Assembly: GCA_031424495.1 (NCBI GenBank)
Contig: JANPHP010000034.1
Span: 1 to 64,000, forward strand
DNA from: JADKCL01 sp031424495
Lineage (GTDB): Bacteria; Bacteroidota; Bacteroidia; J057; JADKCL01
Length of the DNA: 64,000 nucleotides
Reading direction: 5' to 3'
Position numbers and translations under genes: made by a program. How positions within the stretch are numbered: the first letter of the stretch is position 1; every line of letters begins with the position of its first letter. The notes below the pieces were generated by a model, which was given only the letters and a program-made list of their open reading frames with translations, had not been told where the DNA came from and did not search any database. This document shows, in pieces, positions 18,025 through 26,835 of the stretch.

Positions 18025-18729
18025 ATGAAACCACAACATATCCTACTCGGCATGGTCGCGCTCTTGGTTGCCGCTGCTTGCAGCCACCAATTGCAGGAAG
18101 AAAAATCAGCTTATGCGCCGACTGCGGAGGAAAGCGCTTGGATCCAAGAGCGGCTGCTCACCATCAAGCATGAGCTAGGCGAGTACCCAATGGTCGATGA
18201 CCGCATCTTCTGGAAGCTCACCGACTGCGTAGCTCCCGTGCAGCCCTATGCAGACGATCCATATCCCGTCGCCTACAAAGACACGATGTTCAACCGCGAC
18301 TCCGTCTTCGAGGTACAGCAGCGGCTGCGGGAGAGCAAAAGCGACGACGCGGAGACCCACGGGCGGGCATTGTATCGGCTCTTTGTAAAGGATAAATTGG
18401 AGTATTCGCTTGCGCCCGCCAAGGCCCAACCCGAAAACCAAGTCATCGTCAAAGCCACCTACAAACCGATAGCGTTGGAAACCGCCGCGAGGCATTCCGA
18501 CAAAAAAGCTGCCCTCGGTTCCGACGGCAAGTGGTACCGCGATGGCGCGCCCGACGACCTCTACATCATGTTTCGCACCGACCGCAAGGGCATACAGACG
18601 GATGCAGGCTGGGTCTATGGCATCGTGTCTATGAACGAGGACAAAGTCGTCGCGCAGGGCATGCTCCAAAATTGCATGGGCTGCCATCGGCGCAATGATC
18701 CCGGGCGGCTGTTTGGGGTGGGGGAATGA
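18025..18729 (+). CDS. Haem-binding lipoprotein, cytochrome P460-like
   Basis: A 234-residue exported lipoprotein: signal sequence ILLGMVALLVAAAC with a lipobox Cys at about 19. Near the C-terminus GWVYGIVSMNEDKVVAQG leads into a single c-type haem motif CMGCH and the ending RLFGVGE. This pattern (strand pair, then CxxCH, then RLFG) resembles cytochrome P460-type or related monohaem proteins. It would sit at the membrane facing the periplasm or outside. No partner oxidoreductase is adjacent. The electron-transfer role is inferred. Confidence 0.75.
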   Translation: MKPQHILLGMVALLVAAACSHQLQEEKSAYAPTAEESAWIQERLLTIKHELGEYPMVDDRIFWKLTDCVAPVQPYADDPYPVAYKDTMFNRDSVFEVQQRLRESKSDDAETHGRALYRLFVKDKLEYSLAPAKAQPENQVIVKATYKPIALETAARHSDKKAALGSDGKWYRDGAPDDLYIMFRTDRKGIQTDAGWVYGIVSMNEDKVVAQGMLQNCMGCHRRNDPGRLFGVGE

Positions 18730-18826
18730 GAAGCTGTACGCCGAATACTTTACCACCGAATCCGCACGAATAAAATTGAGTTGCCTTTGTTGACAATCTT
18801 AACATACCGAATCCAAAAGTCTAAAT

Positions 18827-18834
18827 TAACTTTG
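18827..18834 (+). promoter_or_regulatory. Candidate -7 element upstream of purF
   Basis: TAACTTTG fits the Bacteroidota -7 consensus TAnnTTTG and lies 36 bases before the purF start codon. I see no convincing -33 TTTG at the right spacing, so confidence is modest. Confidence 0.35.
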
Positions 18835-18869
18835 CGCTTTGTTTTTGCCACCTAATCTGGGAGACACAA

Positions 18870-20771
18870 GTGTCTGATGCAATTAAGCACGAGTGCGGAG
18901 TCGGTCTGATCCGTCTGCTGAAACCGCTCAAATATTACCAGGACAAGTATGGTTCGCCGCTCTGGGGCCTGAACAAGATGTACCTCCTGATGGAAAAGCA
19001 GCACAACCGCGGCCAAGATGGCGCGGGCCTTGCCTCCCTCAAAATCAATAGTCCGGCGGGGCAACCCTACCTCATCCGCAAGCGCAACAACTCCTCATCA
19101 CCCTGGCAGTCGCTTTTCAAGGACATCCAAGCCGAGATGAAGGTGCTCTCGCAGAAATATCCCGGCATCGAGCAAGATGCCGACCTGCTGCAAGAGCATT
19201 TTGGATTTTCGGGCGAATTGCTGCTCGGGCACTTGCGCTATGGCACGCATGGCGACAATACCATCGATGCCTGCCACCCCGTGGTGCGCAGCAACAACTG
19301 GCGCAGCCGCACCCTCACGGTCGCCGGCAACTTCAACCTCACCAATGTACACGAGCTCTTCCAATACCTCGTCGAGCTAGGGCAGCATCCGCGCTACCTC
19401 AGCGATACCGAGACGGTGCTGGAGCGGATCGGGCATTTTCTGGACCAAGAAAACCAGAGCCTCTTTGACCAGTTCCGGGCTGAGGGCCTGAGCAACCGCG
19501 ATGCTTCCAAGCGCATCGCCGAGCAGCTCGACATTCGCCGCATCTTGCAGCGGGCTGCCAAGCGCTGGGATGGCGGCTATACCATGGGCGGCATGATCGG
19601 CTGCGGCGACGCCTTTGTCGCCCGCGACCCCAATGGCATTCGCCCGGCATACTATTATGCATGTGATGAGTATGTCGTCGTCGCCTCTGAGCGGCCCGCC
19701 ATCGCGACCGTATTTGGTATCGAGTATGACCAAATCAAAGAAGTCGGCCCCGGCCATGTCGTCTCCATCAAGGCAAATGGCACCGTCACCGAGCAAGCAT
19801 TCACGGAGCCTGGCGAGAAAAAAAGCTGCTCCTTTGAGCGCATCTACTTCTCCCGAGGCAACGATCCCGACATCTACCGCGAGCGCCTCGCCCTCGGCGA
19901 CCTCATCGTGCCCAAGATCCTGGAGGCTGTGGATCACGATTTGGAAAACACCGTCTTCAGCTACATCCCCAACACGGCCGAGATGGCATTTTGGGGAATG
20001 CTCAAGGGCGTCGAGACCCACATGATCAATGAGAAAATTCGCAAGATCAGGGACCTGAACGGCAAGGCCACCGACGAGCAACTCGTGCAGGTGCTCAGCG
20101 AGCGCCCACGCGTGGAGAAAATCGTGCTCAAAGACATCAAGCTGCGCACGTTCATCACCGACGACAGCACGCGCGACGACCTCGTCGCCCATGTGTATGA
20201 CATTACCCAAGGCACCATCAGGGAAGGCGTGGACAATCTCGTATGCATCGACGACTCGATTGTGCGCGGCACTACGCTCAAAAAGAGCATTTTGGCCATC
20301 TTGGGTCGCCTCAAACCCAAGAAAATTGTCATCGTCTCCTCGGCACCCCAGATCCGCTACCCCGACTGCTATGGCATCGACATGAGTCAAATCGGCCGTT
20401 TTGTGGCCTTTGAGGCTGCCATCGCCCTGCTCAATGACCGCGGCATGTATGGCATCATCCACCAGGTCTATCGCGAGTGCCTCGCGATGAAACAGGCGGG
20501 ACTGCTCGAAACGCGCAACGCCGTCAAGGCGATCTACGATCAATTTACAGAGGATGAAATCTCGCGCAAAATTTCGGATTTGCTCAAGCCCGAAGGCATG
20601 ACCTGTAAGGTCGAGATCGTATTCCAGCCCCTTGCCAACCTGTCCAAGGCCATCCCCAACCATTTGGGAGATTGGTATTTTTCAGGCAATTACCCCACAC
20701 CAGGCGGGAATCGCGTGGTGAATCAGGCCTTCATGAACTATGTCGAGGGCCGCAGCGACCGCGCTTATTGA
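18870..20771 (+). CDS. purF: Amidophosphoribosyltransferase
   Basis: First step of purine synthesis: PRPP plus glutamine to phosphoribosylamine. The N-terminal glutamine amidotransferase region starts HECGVGLIRL, whose Cys would be the nucleophile after N-terminal processing; KQHNRGQDGAGLASL and LLGHLRYGTHG follow. The phosphoribosyltransferase part has SFERIYFSRGNDPDIYRERL and the PRPP loop VCIDDSIVRGTTLKKSI. At 633 residues it is of the long Bacteroidota type. The start is GTG at 18870. Cysteines for an Fe-S cluster of the Bacillus type are not evident at the C-terminus. Confidence 0.93.
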   Translation: MSDAIKHECGVGLIRLLKPLKYYQDKYGSPLWGLNKMYLLMEKQHNRGQDGAGLASLKINSPAGQPYLIRKRNNSSSPWQSLFKDIQAEMKVLSQKYPGIEQDADLLQEHFGFSGELLLGHLRYGTHGDNTIDACHPVVRSNNWRSRTLTVAGNFNLTNVHELFQYLVELGQHPRYLSDTETVLERIGHFLDQENQSLFDQFRAEGLSNRDASKRIAEQLDIRRILQRAAKRWDGGYTMGGMIGCGDAFVARDPNGIRPAYYYACDEYVVVASERPAIATVFGIEYDQIKEVGPGHVVSIKANGTVTEQAFTEPGEKKSCSFERIYFSRGNDPDIYRERLALGDLIVPKILEAVDHDLENTVFSYIPNTAEMAFWGMLKGVETHMINEKIRKIRDLNGKATDEQLVQVLSERPRVEKIVLKDIKLRTFITDDSTRDDLVAHVYDITQGTIREGVDNLVCIDDSIVRGTTLKKSILAILGRLKPKKIVIVSSAPQIRYPDCYGIDMSQIGRFVAFEAAIALLNDRGMYGIIHQVYRECLAMKQAGLLETRNAVKAIYDQFTEDEISRKISDLLKPEGMTCKVEIVFQPLANLSKAIPNHLGDWYFSGNYPTPGGNRVVNQAFMNYVEGRSDRAY

Positions 20772-20865
20772 TGCGTAAGATCGCCGCGACAATTCATTTT
20801 CAATTGGTCAGATGATTCCTGAACTTTATCGTATAGTCCAGTACATAAAGAAAGGGGATGCTGTC

Positions 20866-21243
20866 ATGAAAAAGCTGTTCTACAAAGTTCTTCCATTGTT
20901 GATGTTGTACTTCTTGGCCAGCGGCTTTGCGGCGCTGCCCGATGAAGAAGCGATCGTGAAGATCGACGGGAAGCAAATCGTTCCCGACTCAGAGGTCACC
21001 TTTGAGCGCGATGATACGGTTTGGTTGGAGGCCACAGGCATCAAGCCCAATTCCAAGATCCACATGAAAGTAAAAAAGCTGGGCATCGCTTGGCTGCAAG
21101 ACGACTATGACGTCGACAAAACCGGCGAGGTCAAGGGCGTGATGCACATACCCGAAGAAAGGCTCACTGTGAATTGCTTCGTCTCCTATTATTCTTCAGA
21201 TGGGAAGTTTCACGAGGTGGCGTTCAAATGCAAGACGCGGTAG
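20866..21243 (+). CDS. Small secreted protein of unknown function
   Basis: A 125-residue protein with a signal peptide (KLFYKVLPLLMLYFLASGFA) and a mature part rich in beta-strand pattern, including DGKQIVPDSEVTFERDDTVW and CFVSYYSSDGKFHEVAFKC, with two Cys that could form a disulfide. I do not recognise a family; an Ig-like fold is possible. ATG at 20866 is preceded by AAAGGGG nine bases upstream, which decides the start against an upstream in-frame ATG at 20812. It stands alone and ends at a strong terminator. Confidence 0.7.
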   Translation: MKKLFYKVLPLLMLYFLASGFAALPDEEAIVKIDGKQIVPDSEVTFERDDTVWLEATGIKPNSKIHMKVKKLGIAWLQDDYDVDKTGEVKGVMHIPEERLTVNCFVSYYSSDGKFHEVAFKCKTR

Positions 21244-21264
21244 AGTTCACCTATAGAATAATCA

Positions 21265-21300
21265 AATCGGCGGAGAGCAAGCTCTTCGCCGATTTTTTTT
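21265..21300 (+). terminator. Intrinsic terminator after the small secreted gene
   Basis: AATCGGCG and CGCCGATT pair around a partly paired interior (GAGAGC/GCTCTT), followed by a run of eight T. It lies 22 bases past the stop at 21243. Confidence 0.9.
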
Positions 21301-21386
21301 GTGTTCCATTCCACTACAAACAAAGGGGCTGGATCAAAAATATGCTGGTCAATTGTGAATTGCGGAGTTCGCTCAGGGCAATACTG

Positions 21387-21420
21387 ACTTTGCGATCTCT
21401 GCGTACTTTGCGGTTCTTTC
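21387..21420. repeat. Degenerate CTTTGCG-type tandem repeat
   Basis: The stretch reads as three imperfect units of about 11 bases (CTTTGCGATCT, CTGCGTA, CTTTGCGGTTC). Similar short tandem units are familiar from intergenic DNA of Bacteroidota. No gene is seen in the rest of the gap 21301-21566, apart from the candidate TAATTTTG element at 21538-21545. Confidence 0.45.
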
Positions 21421-21537
21421 TATCAGAATCACATTTTCATCCCCCAACCGCCTGCAAGATCGTAGCGAAGATCATATCCATTGGATACCCATTCCGCAGA
21501 ACTGTCGCCTAAGCCTGAAAATAACCGCCAGTTTTGT

Positions 21538-21545
21538 TAATTTTG
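21538..21545 (+). promoter_or_regulatory. Candidate -7 element upstream of the aminotransferase
   Basis: TAATTTTG matches TAnnTTTG and lies 21 bases before the ATG at 21567. It could serve the aminotransferase-hemW pair. The -33 box is not clear. Confidence 0.4.
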
Positions 21546-21566
21546 CGCCAGAGAAAATCTATTCTT

Positions 21567-22793
21567 ATGCCTAAAATTTCTCAGCGTGGCCATGATATGC
21601 CACCTAGCCCCATCAGGAAGCTAGTGCCTTATGCCGACGGTGCAAAAGCACGCGGCGTCCATGTCTATCACTTGAACATCGGTCAACCCGACCTGCCCAC
21701 GCCGCCCCAGTTCATGGAGACGGTGCGCAATGCAAAGGTCGATACGATCGAATACAGCCCTAGCGGCGGCTTTCCCAGCCTCATTGAGAAATTTGCACAG
21801 TATTACCGCAAGCTCGGCTTGCCGGTGCAAAAGGAAAATCTCATGGTCACGACAGGTGGCTCAGAGGCTCTGCTCTTCGCATTCATGTCTTGCCTGGACC
21901 CAGGCGACGAGGTGATCGTGCCCGAGCCCTTTTATGCCAACTACAATGGCTTTGCGATCGCATCGGGCACCAAAGTGGTGCCGATCACGACCCGCATCGA
22001 AGACAGCTTCGACCTGCCAGAGATCGATGAGTTTGAAAAACTCATCAACCCGCGCACCAAGGCCATTCTCATCTGCAACCCCAGCAACCCCACCGGCAAG
22101 CTCTATGGCCAGAAGGCCTTGGAAAAGCTGCGCGATGTGGTCAAGAAGCACGACCTCTACCTCTTTGTAGATGAAGTGTACCGCGAGTTTGTCTACGATG
22201 GCCAAACGCACTACTCGGCCCTGAAGCTGGAAGGCGTGGACCAAAACGTGGTGATCGTGGACTCGATCTCCAAGCGCTATGCCGCCTGCGGCGCCCGCAT
22301 CGGCATGATCGTCTCGCACAACAAGGAGGTGATGGCTGCTGCAATGAAATTTGCGCAAGCCCGTCTCTCCCCGCCTACGCTTGAGCAGATCGGCGCCGAG
22401 GGACTCACCGACCTGCCGCAAAGCTATTTTGACGAGGTCAATGCCGAGTATGTGAGCCGCCGCGACACGATGGTACGCGAGCTGCGCAGGATCCCCGGCG
22501 TGCTCGTGCCCGAGGTCTCGGGTGCGTTTTACATGGTCGTGCGCCTGCCTGTCGACGACACCGAGCGCTTTTGCCAATGGATCTTGGAGTCGTTCCAATA
22601 CAATGGCGCCACGGTCATGATGGCCCCTGCGAGCGGATTTTATGCCACGCCGGGCCTCGGCCGCGACGAGGTGCGCATCGCCTACGTCTTGGAAAAACCT
22701 GAATTGGTGCTGGCAGTGCAATGTTTGGAAGAGGCCCTCAAAGTCTATCCAGGCAGCAAGATTGCGGCTGCATCGGCACAATCCAATCATTGA
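21567..22793 (+). CDS. PLP-dependent aminotransferase, class I (aspartate aminotransferase type)
   Basis: Fold-type I aminotransferase of about 408 residues. Visible motifs: NIGQPDLPTPPQFMETV, the PLP-phosphate region TTGGSEALLFAF, CNPSNPTGKLY with the PLP-ring Asn, DEVYREFVYDG, and the Schiff-base Lys in SISKRYAACGARIG. The C-terminus has the substrate Arg region (RDEVRIAYVLEKPEL). The amino donor cannot be settled from sequence; aspartate or a broad aromatic/branched range are both possible. ATG at 21567 is preferred to an upstream extension. Its stop overlaps the start of hemW, so the two are coupled. Confidence 0.88.
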   Translation: MPKISQRGHDMPPSPIRKLVPYADGAKARGVHVYHLNIGQPDLPTPPQFMETVRNAKVDTIEYSPSGGFPSLIEKFAQYYRKLGLPVQKENLMVTTGGSEALLFAFMSCLDPGDEVIVPEPFYANYNGFAIASGTKVVPITTRIEDSFDLPEIDEFEKLINPRTKAILICNPSNPTGKLYGQKALEKLRDVVKKHDLYLFVDEVYREFVYDGQTHYSALKLEGVDQNVVIVDSISKRYAACGARIGMIVSHNKEVMAAAMKFAQARLSPPTLEQIGAEGLTDLPQSYFDEVNAEYVSRRDTMVRELRRIPGVLVPEVSGAFYMVVRLPVDDTERFCQWILESFQYNGATVMMAPASGFYATPGLGRDEVRIAYVLEKPELVLAVQCLEEALKVYPGSKIAAASAQSNH

Positions 22794-23938
22794 GCAACGT
22801 GGCGGGCATCTACCTGCACATTCCTTTTTGTAGCAAGGCTTGCAGTTATTGCGACTTCCATTTCAGCACCAATCTGGGCAAGATGGACGCGATGGCGGAA
22901 TCGCTATTGCTGGAAATCGGCCATCAAAAAGACTTTTTTGTGCCGGGAACGCAGATTGCGACCGTGTATTTTGGAGGCGGCACGCCGAGTCTCATGCCGA
23001 CCAAGTGGCTGGGACAGATCATGGATGCGCTCAGGGCAAATTTCCAGATTGCGCAGCAGCTTGAGGTCACCTTGGAGGCCAATCCCGACGACTTGAGCCC
23101 AGCGAAGCTCAGGGAATTGCAAGCGATGGGCATCAATCGCCTGAGCATCGGCATCCAATCCTTTTCGGATGCGGATTTGTTGCTGCTCAACCGCAGCCAT
23201 ACTGCGCAGCAGGCCGACCGTGCCGTGAAGTCGGCTCAAGACTTGGGCATCGCCAACATCACCGTCGACCTGATCTACGGCATTCCCGGCAGCGGCATGA
23301 CCACTTGGGCCAGCAATGTGGAGCAGGTGATTGCTTTGCAGGTGCCGCACGTATCTGCCTACGCGCTCACGGTCGAGGAAAAAACGCTGCTGCACCAGCA
23401 AATCGCCAAGGGCAAGGTCAGCGCCGAGCCCGATGCAGCCCACGAAGCGCAGTATTTTCACCTTATCGACCGCCTCGCGGCTGCCGACATCCATCAATAC
23501 GAATTGAGCAATTTTGCGCGGGAGGGCTACCGCTCCCGCCACAATGGCGCTTACTGGAAGGGCACTCCCTACCTCGGGCTAGGTCCCTCGGCGCATAGCT
23601 TTGACGGCGAGGTGCGCAGTTGGAATGTCGCTAACAATGCGGCTTACTTGCGGGCGATGCAAGCCGTCGAGCGTCCCATCGCGAATGCTGAACTGCTGAG
23701 TCCACGCGACCGCTTCAATGAATACCTGATGACGCAGTTGCGCATCGTCGAGGGCTTGGACCTGAACTACATTCGACAAAATTGGGGCATCGATCTACGC
23801 GCCATTGCTGAGGAAGAGATCAAGGAATGGATTGCTCAGGGGTGGATGCGCGACCAAAATGAACGCCTTTCATTGACACGCCACGGTTTCATGGTATCGG
23901 ATGCGATCATCAGAGACCTCTTTCAGGTGGAGGATTGA
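22790..23938 (+). CDS. hemW: HemW-type radical SAM haem chaperone
   Basis: Radical SAM protein related to coproporphyrinogen dehydrogenase, now understood mainly as a haem chaperone. It opens with AGIYLHIPFCSKACSYCDF, the CxxxCxxC iron-sulfur site, followed by YFGGGTPSLMP, NRLSIGIQSFSDADL and DLIYGIPGSGMTTW. The extra Cys of true HemN is absent. The length of 382 residues fits HemW. The likely start is TTG at 22790, overlapping the aminotransferase stop; GTG at 22799 is the alternative. An extended frame upstream runs inside the aminotransferase and is not used. Confidence 0.9.
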   Translation: MSNVAGIYLHIPFCSKACSYCDFHFSTNLGKMDAMAESLLLEIGHQKDFFVPGTQIATVYFGGGTPSLMPTKWLGQIMDALRANFQIAQQLEVTLEANPDDLSPAKLRELQAMGINRLSIGIQSFSDADLLLLNRSHTAQQADRAVKSAQDLGIANITVDLIYGIPGSGMTTWASNVEQVIALQVPHVSAYALTVEEKTLLHQQIAKGKVSAEPDAAHEAQYFHLIDRLAAADIHQYELSNFAREGYRSRHNGAYWKGTPYLGLGPSAHSFDGEVRSWNVANNAAYLRAMQAVERPIANAELLSPRDRFNEYLMTQLRIVEGLDLNYIRQNWGIDLRAIAEEEIKEWIAQGWMRDQNERLSLTRHGFMVSDAIIRDLFQVED

Positions 23939-23991
23939 GGATGCGTGGCGGATGAGGGCGGATGTAATCTGCATTTGGGCAAAATAACGGG

Positions 23992-24037
23992 TTTGATTTT
24001 GTAGGAATGAGATGCATCGCGTTCCTACAAAATCAAA
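23992..24037. repeat. 16-base perfect inverted repeat with ATGCAT centre
   Basis: TTTGATTTTGTAGGAA at 23992-24007 is exactly inverted at 24022-24037, around a 14-base loop containing GATGCATC. A further half-copy (CGCGTACCTATCAAATCAAA) follows at 24039-24058. It lies between convergent genes hemW and 24122, so it may act as a bidirectional terminator, or be one of a family of palindromic repeats (compare 52339-52366). Confidence 0.65.
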
Positions 24038-24121
24038 TCGCGTACCTATCAAATCAAATCCATTTGACAGCCATAAACGATACAAATAACTTACTATCAG
24101 CACCTTAAAACGGAACTCAGC

Positions 24122-25699
24122 TTACTTAAACAACTTGCCTTCGCTCTCCAACTCCTTGTCGGCGATATTGTTGATCTTGTTGCGGCGAAACTCCATAACG
24201 CTCGGCAGGCGAATGAGATCCAACATGGGTCGATCATCCTCCAGCAGGAAAGCGTCGCTCAGGTCTGGAGCGCTCACCACGTGACGGCGCGGGTCCTGTA
24301 CAAAGACGTCGGCATGCGCGATTGCGATGCAACATGCGCTCAAGCGACGCACATTCAGATTCTCAAAAGGCACAGGGCTAGGCGATGCAACAAAAATGAT
24401 GTCCTGAATGCCCTTTCCCATCGAAGGCAAAACATGCACCTCAAATCCTGCCGCTTGCATCGTCTTATAAATCGACCGCTCAGCGATGCCCTCCTTGCCA
24501 AAAAATCGCCCTTGGAAATTGGTGATGAGCAGCCCATCGGGCTTCAGCTTTTGCTTGAATTCCTTGAAGGCCTCCACCGTGTAGAGGTGATAAGGCTGCG
24601 CCTCTGAAAGCGCAATGTCCATGGTGATGATGTCGTATTGTTTCTCAGCGCCATGAATGAAGTGCCGGGCGTCATCTACATAAAAATCATAGACATTCGG
24701 ATCGAGGTAAAAGTAGCGCTCACCAAGTGCAGGCAGCCGCCAATCGATGTCCACGACATCCGTTTTAAAGCCCAAGCGACTATATTCCATCACCAAACTG
24801 CCCGCACCCAGTCCGCAAATCAATGCCTGCGAACCCGGCGGCTTCATCCCCGACAGCATCGCCAGCAGGTGAACATAAGAAAAATGCGATGTCGCACTGT
24901 AATCGCCCTTGAGCATGTTGGTTTGGGGGATGCCGTTGAACAGCAGTTTGCGGGTCATGGGCACATTCCCTTCAGCCGCGACATCGATTACCTTTACCTG
25001 GCCCAAAACCCCCTCTTGCTCAAATACCACCTTGACCTCTCCATTGCCGACACCGCGCGGCATGAGCAGCAAAAACGCGGGCAACAAAATCGTCGCCGAG
25101 ATCGCAATACGCGACAGCCGCTGTATCTTGGGAAGTAAGACATTCGCCGCCAGCAAAATCAGCACCGCGGCAAACAGCGAAGGCATCGAGATCCCAAACT
25201 CCGGAATCACAAAAAAGCCAAAGGAAAACGTCGTGATGATGCCTCCCGAAGTGCTAATCGCATACACGTTACCGCTTACGCGGCCCGCCTGCGCCACGTC
25301 TTGCGTGATGCCTTGGATGAGCAAGGGCGTGGTCGCGGCGAGCAACAAGATCGGGGGCACGAGCAAGCAGGTCGTGCAAACCGTCACCGCAACCAAGAGC
25401 GGCAGGCCCGCAAACATGCGAAACAGCAGCGGCCCCGTGACGGGCATGAGCCCAAGCAAAACCGAGCCGATGGCAAACATGAAAAACAAGCGTTGATCGC
25501 GTCGGTCGGCATGAGAAAGGCGGGCGCCGATCGAGTAGCTACCCGCAAGCGCCACCAAGGTGATGCCAATCACCATGGTCCAAATGAGCAGCGAAGTTCC
25601 AAAATAGGGCGCGAGGATTTTGGCGCTCAGGAGCTCCACTGCAATGACGCCGATGCCCTCCAACAGGGCCAAAAGATAATATTTCTTGGCGCTGTTCAC
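24122..25699 (-). CDS. Fused membrane-spermidine synthase-like protein
   Basis: A 525-residue protein. Residues 1-215 hold about seven to eight membrane helices (MFS-like module, LLALLEGIGVIAVELLSAKI). Residues 225-490 form a spermidine synthase-type Rossmann domain: ALICGLGAGSLVMEYSRLGF, VVDIDWRLPALGERYF, YVDDARHFI and YDIITMDIALSEAQPYHL. The catalytic acidic residues of polyamine aminopropyltransferases are partly kept (TMD), but the substrate is unknown. The start is GTG at 25699, overlapping the stop of the thioredoxin-fold gene. It is the last of a coupled trio. Confidence 0.85.
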   Translation of the reverse strand: MNSAKKYYLLALLEGIGVIAVELLSAKILAPYFGTSLLIWTMVIGITLVALAGSYSIGARLSHADRRDQRLFFMFAIGSVLLGLMPVTGPLLFRMFAGLPLLVAVTVCTTCLLVPPILLLAATTPLLIQGITQDVAQAGRVSGNVYAISTSGGIITTFSFGFFVIPEFGISMPSLFAAVLILLAANVLLPKIQRLSRIAISATILLPAFLLLMPRGVGNGEVKVVFEQEGVLGQVKVIDVAAEGNVPMTRKLLFNGIPQTNMLKGDYSATSHFSYVHLLAMLSGMKPPGSQALICGLGAGSLVMEYSRLGFKTDVVDIDWRLPALGERYFYLDPNVYDFYVDDARHFIHGAEKQYDIITMDIALSEAQPYHLYTVEAFKEFKQKLKPDGLLITNFQGRFFGKEGIAERSIYKTMQAAGFEVHVLPSMGKGIQDIIFVASPSPVPFENLNVRRLSACCIAIAHADVFVQDPRRHVVSAPDLSDAFLLEDDRPMLDLIRLPSVMEFRRNKINNIADKELESEGKLFK

Positions 25700-26835
25700 T
25701 GCCCAGCTGCAGGATTAGGAGTTGCTGCCGATCCACCCATCAAATAGGCTTGCAAATCTTGCGAGCGGATGTCGAGGGTCTCGATTGTGCCCTTCGCGTT
25801 GATGACATAAGTACTCGGGATGGCCTTCACCCGGAAATTTTTGATCTCAGCGGATTGCTGACCTGTGAGGCCACGCACATGGATCGCAAAATCCAGACCA
25901 GCATTTTTCAGGAATTCCCGCCATTCTGCCTCATGGTCATCGATTGAGAAACACACCAAAGTAGTGCCGCTATCCTTGAACAATGGTCCCATGTCCTTGA
26001 TCTTTGCAAATTCCATTTGGCTGAATTCGCAATAGGACGCCCAGAAGACGAGCAGCACGCGCTTGCCACGCAGGCTTGCAAGGTCAAAAGGCTGGCCCTG
26101 CAAGTCGGTGCTCCTGAGCATGGGGGCCTCTGTGCCTACACGGCCTTCGCCTTCCTTGGTCAGCGCATCTTGGATGGCGTCGGCATAGTGCGAACCAGGC
26201 ATTTCTTGGCGAATGCGTTTACCGATTTGGCTGAGGTAATAATAATTGCCAGTGGTCACGATCGAGAGAGAGGCATGTGCACGCAAAATCGGCAAGTTTA
26301 CGGTGTCGCAAAAGCTGCGCAAAAAGTCGCCGTAGGCCACCATCGCACGGTCGGTGACCCCCTCCAATTCATGCCAAGCAAGCGTATCCTTCTGGCGGTC
26401 GAGTCCGTCGAGCTGAGCCTCTGCATTTGCGTAGTCGATGTAGAGCCGGTATTGTTTCAGGTTGAAATCGCGCAGGCGCTTGGTTTTTTCGCCGCCCTGC
26501 ACTTGGTAGGCGTCGAGCTCATCCGCATCCGCCTCGATCTCCAAAGCATCAAACTCGGGCAGGAACAACATGCGGCGCCCATCGTCTGCCCGCAACTGAA
26601 AAAGCGTGTTCGGTTCGCCCTTTTGCGTCAAGCTGAATCTGCCCTCAGCATCTAGCTGGATATCTTGCAGTGGTTCAGATTTGGTGGGTTGGATGCGCTC
26701 AAAGTGCATCACCTTGGATTCCAATCCCTGCACCTTTCCTTGGATGCTGAATTCATCCTTGGCTTTTTCGGCATTTTTGCAGCCCCAGATGAGCACACAA
26801 CAGAGTAAGGGCAGGATGTAGAATCTCGTTTTCAT
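25696..26835 (-). CDS. Thioredoxin-fold (TlpA/ResA-like) lipoprotein lacking the second active Cys
   Basis: A 379-residue lipoprotein (FYILPLLCCVLIWGCKN, lipobox Cys about 19). Residues 30-120 are a DUF4369-like beta-rich domain (FSIQGKVQGLESKVMHFERI), a helical linker follows, and residues 235-365 are a TlpA/AhpC-type thioredoxin domain with cis-Pro region VKAIPSTYVINAKG. The redox motif is WASYCEFSQ, i.e. CxxS instead of CxxC, so it cannot cycle as an ordinary disulfide reductase; a one-Cys peroxidase or thiol-binding role is possible. It overlaps both neighbours by four bases, so the three genes are coupled. Confidence 0.85.
   Translation of the reverse strand: MKTRFYILPLLCCVLIWGCKNAEKAKDEFSIQGKVQGLESKVMHFERIQPTKSEPLQDIQLDAEGRFSLTQKGEPNTLFQLRADDGRRMLFLPEFDALEIEADADELDAYQVQGGEKTKRLRDFNLKQYRLYIDYANAEAQLDGLDRQKDTLAWHELEGVTDRAMVAYGDFLRSFCDTVNLPILRAHASLSIVTTGNYYYLSQIGKRIRQEMPGSHYADAIQDALTKEGEGRVGTEAPMLRSTDLQGQPFDLASLRGKRVLLVFWASYCEFSQMEFAKIKDMGPLFKDSGTTLVCFSIDDHEAEWREFLKNAGLDFAIHVRGLTGQQSAEIKNFRVKAIPSTYVINAKGTIETLDIRSQDLQAYLMGGSAATPNPAAGQ

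Noticed and set aside
19377..20663. 428-codon open frame antisense to purF
   Set aside because: Shadow of a clear purF; no motif, start site or signal of its own.
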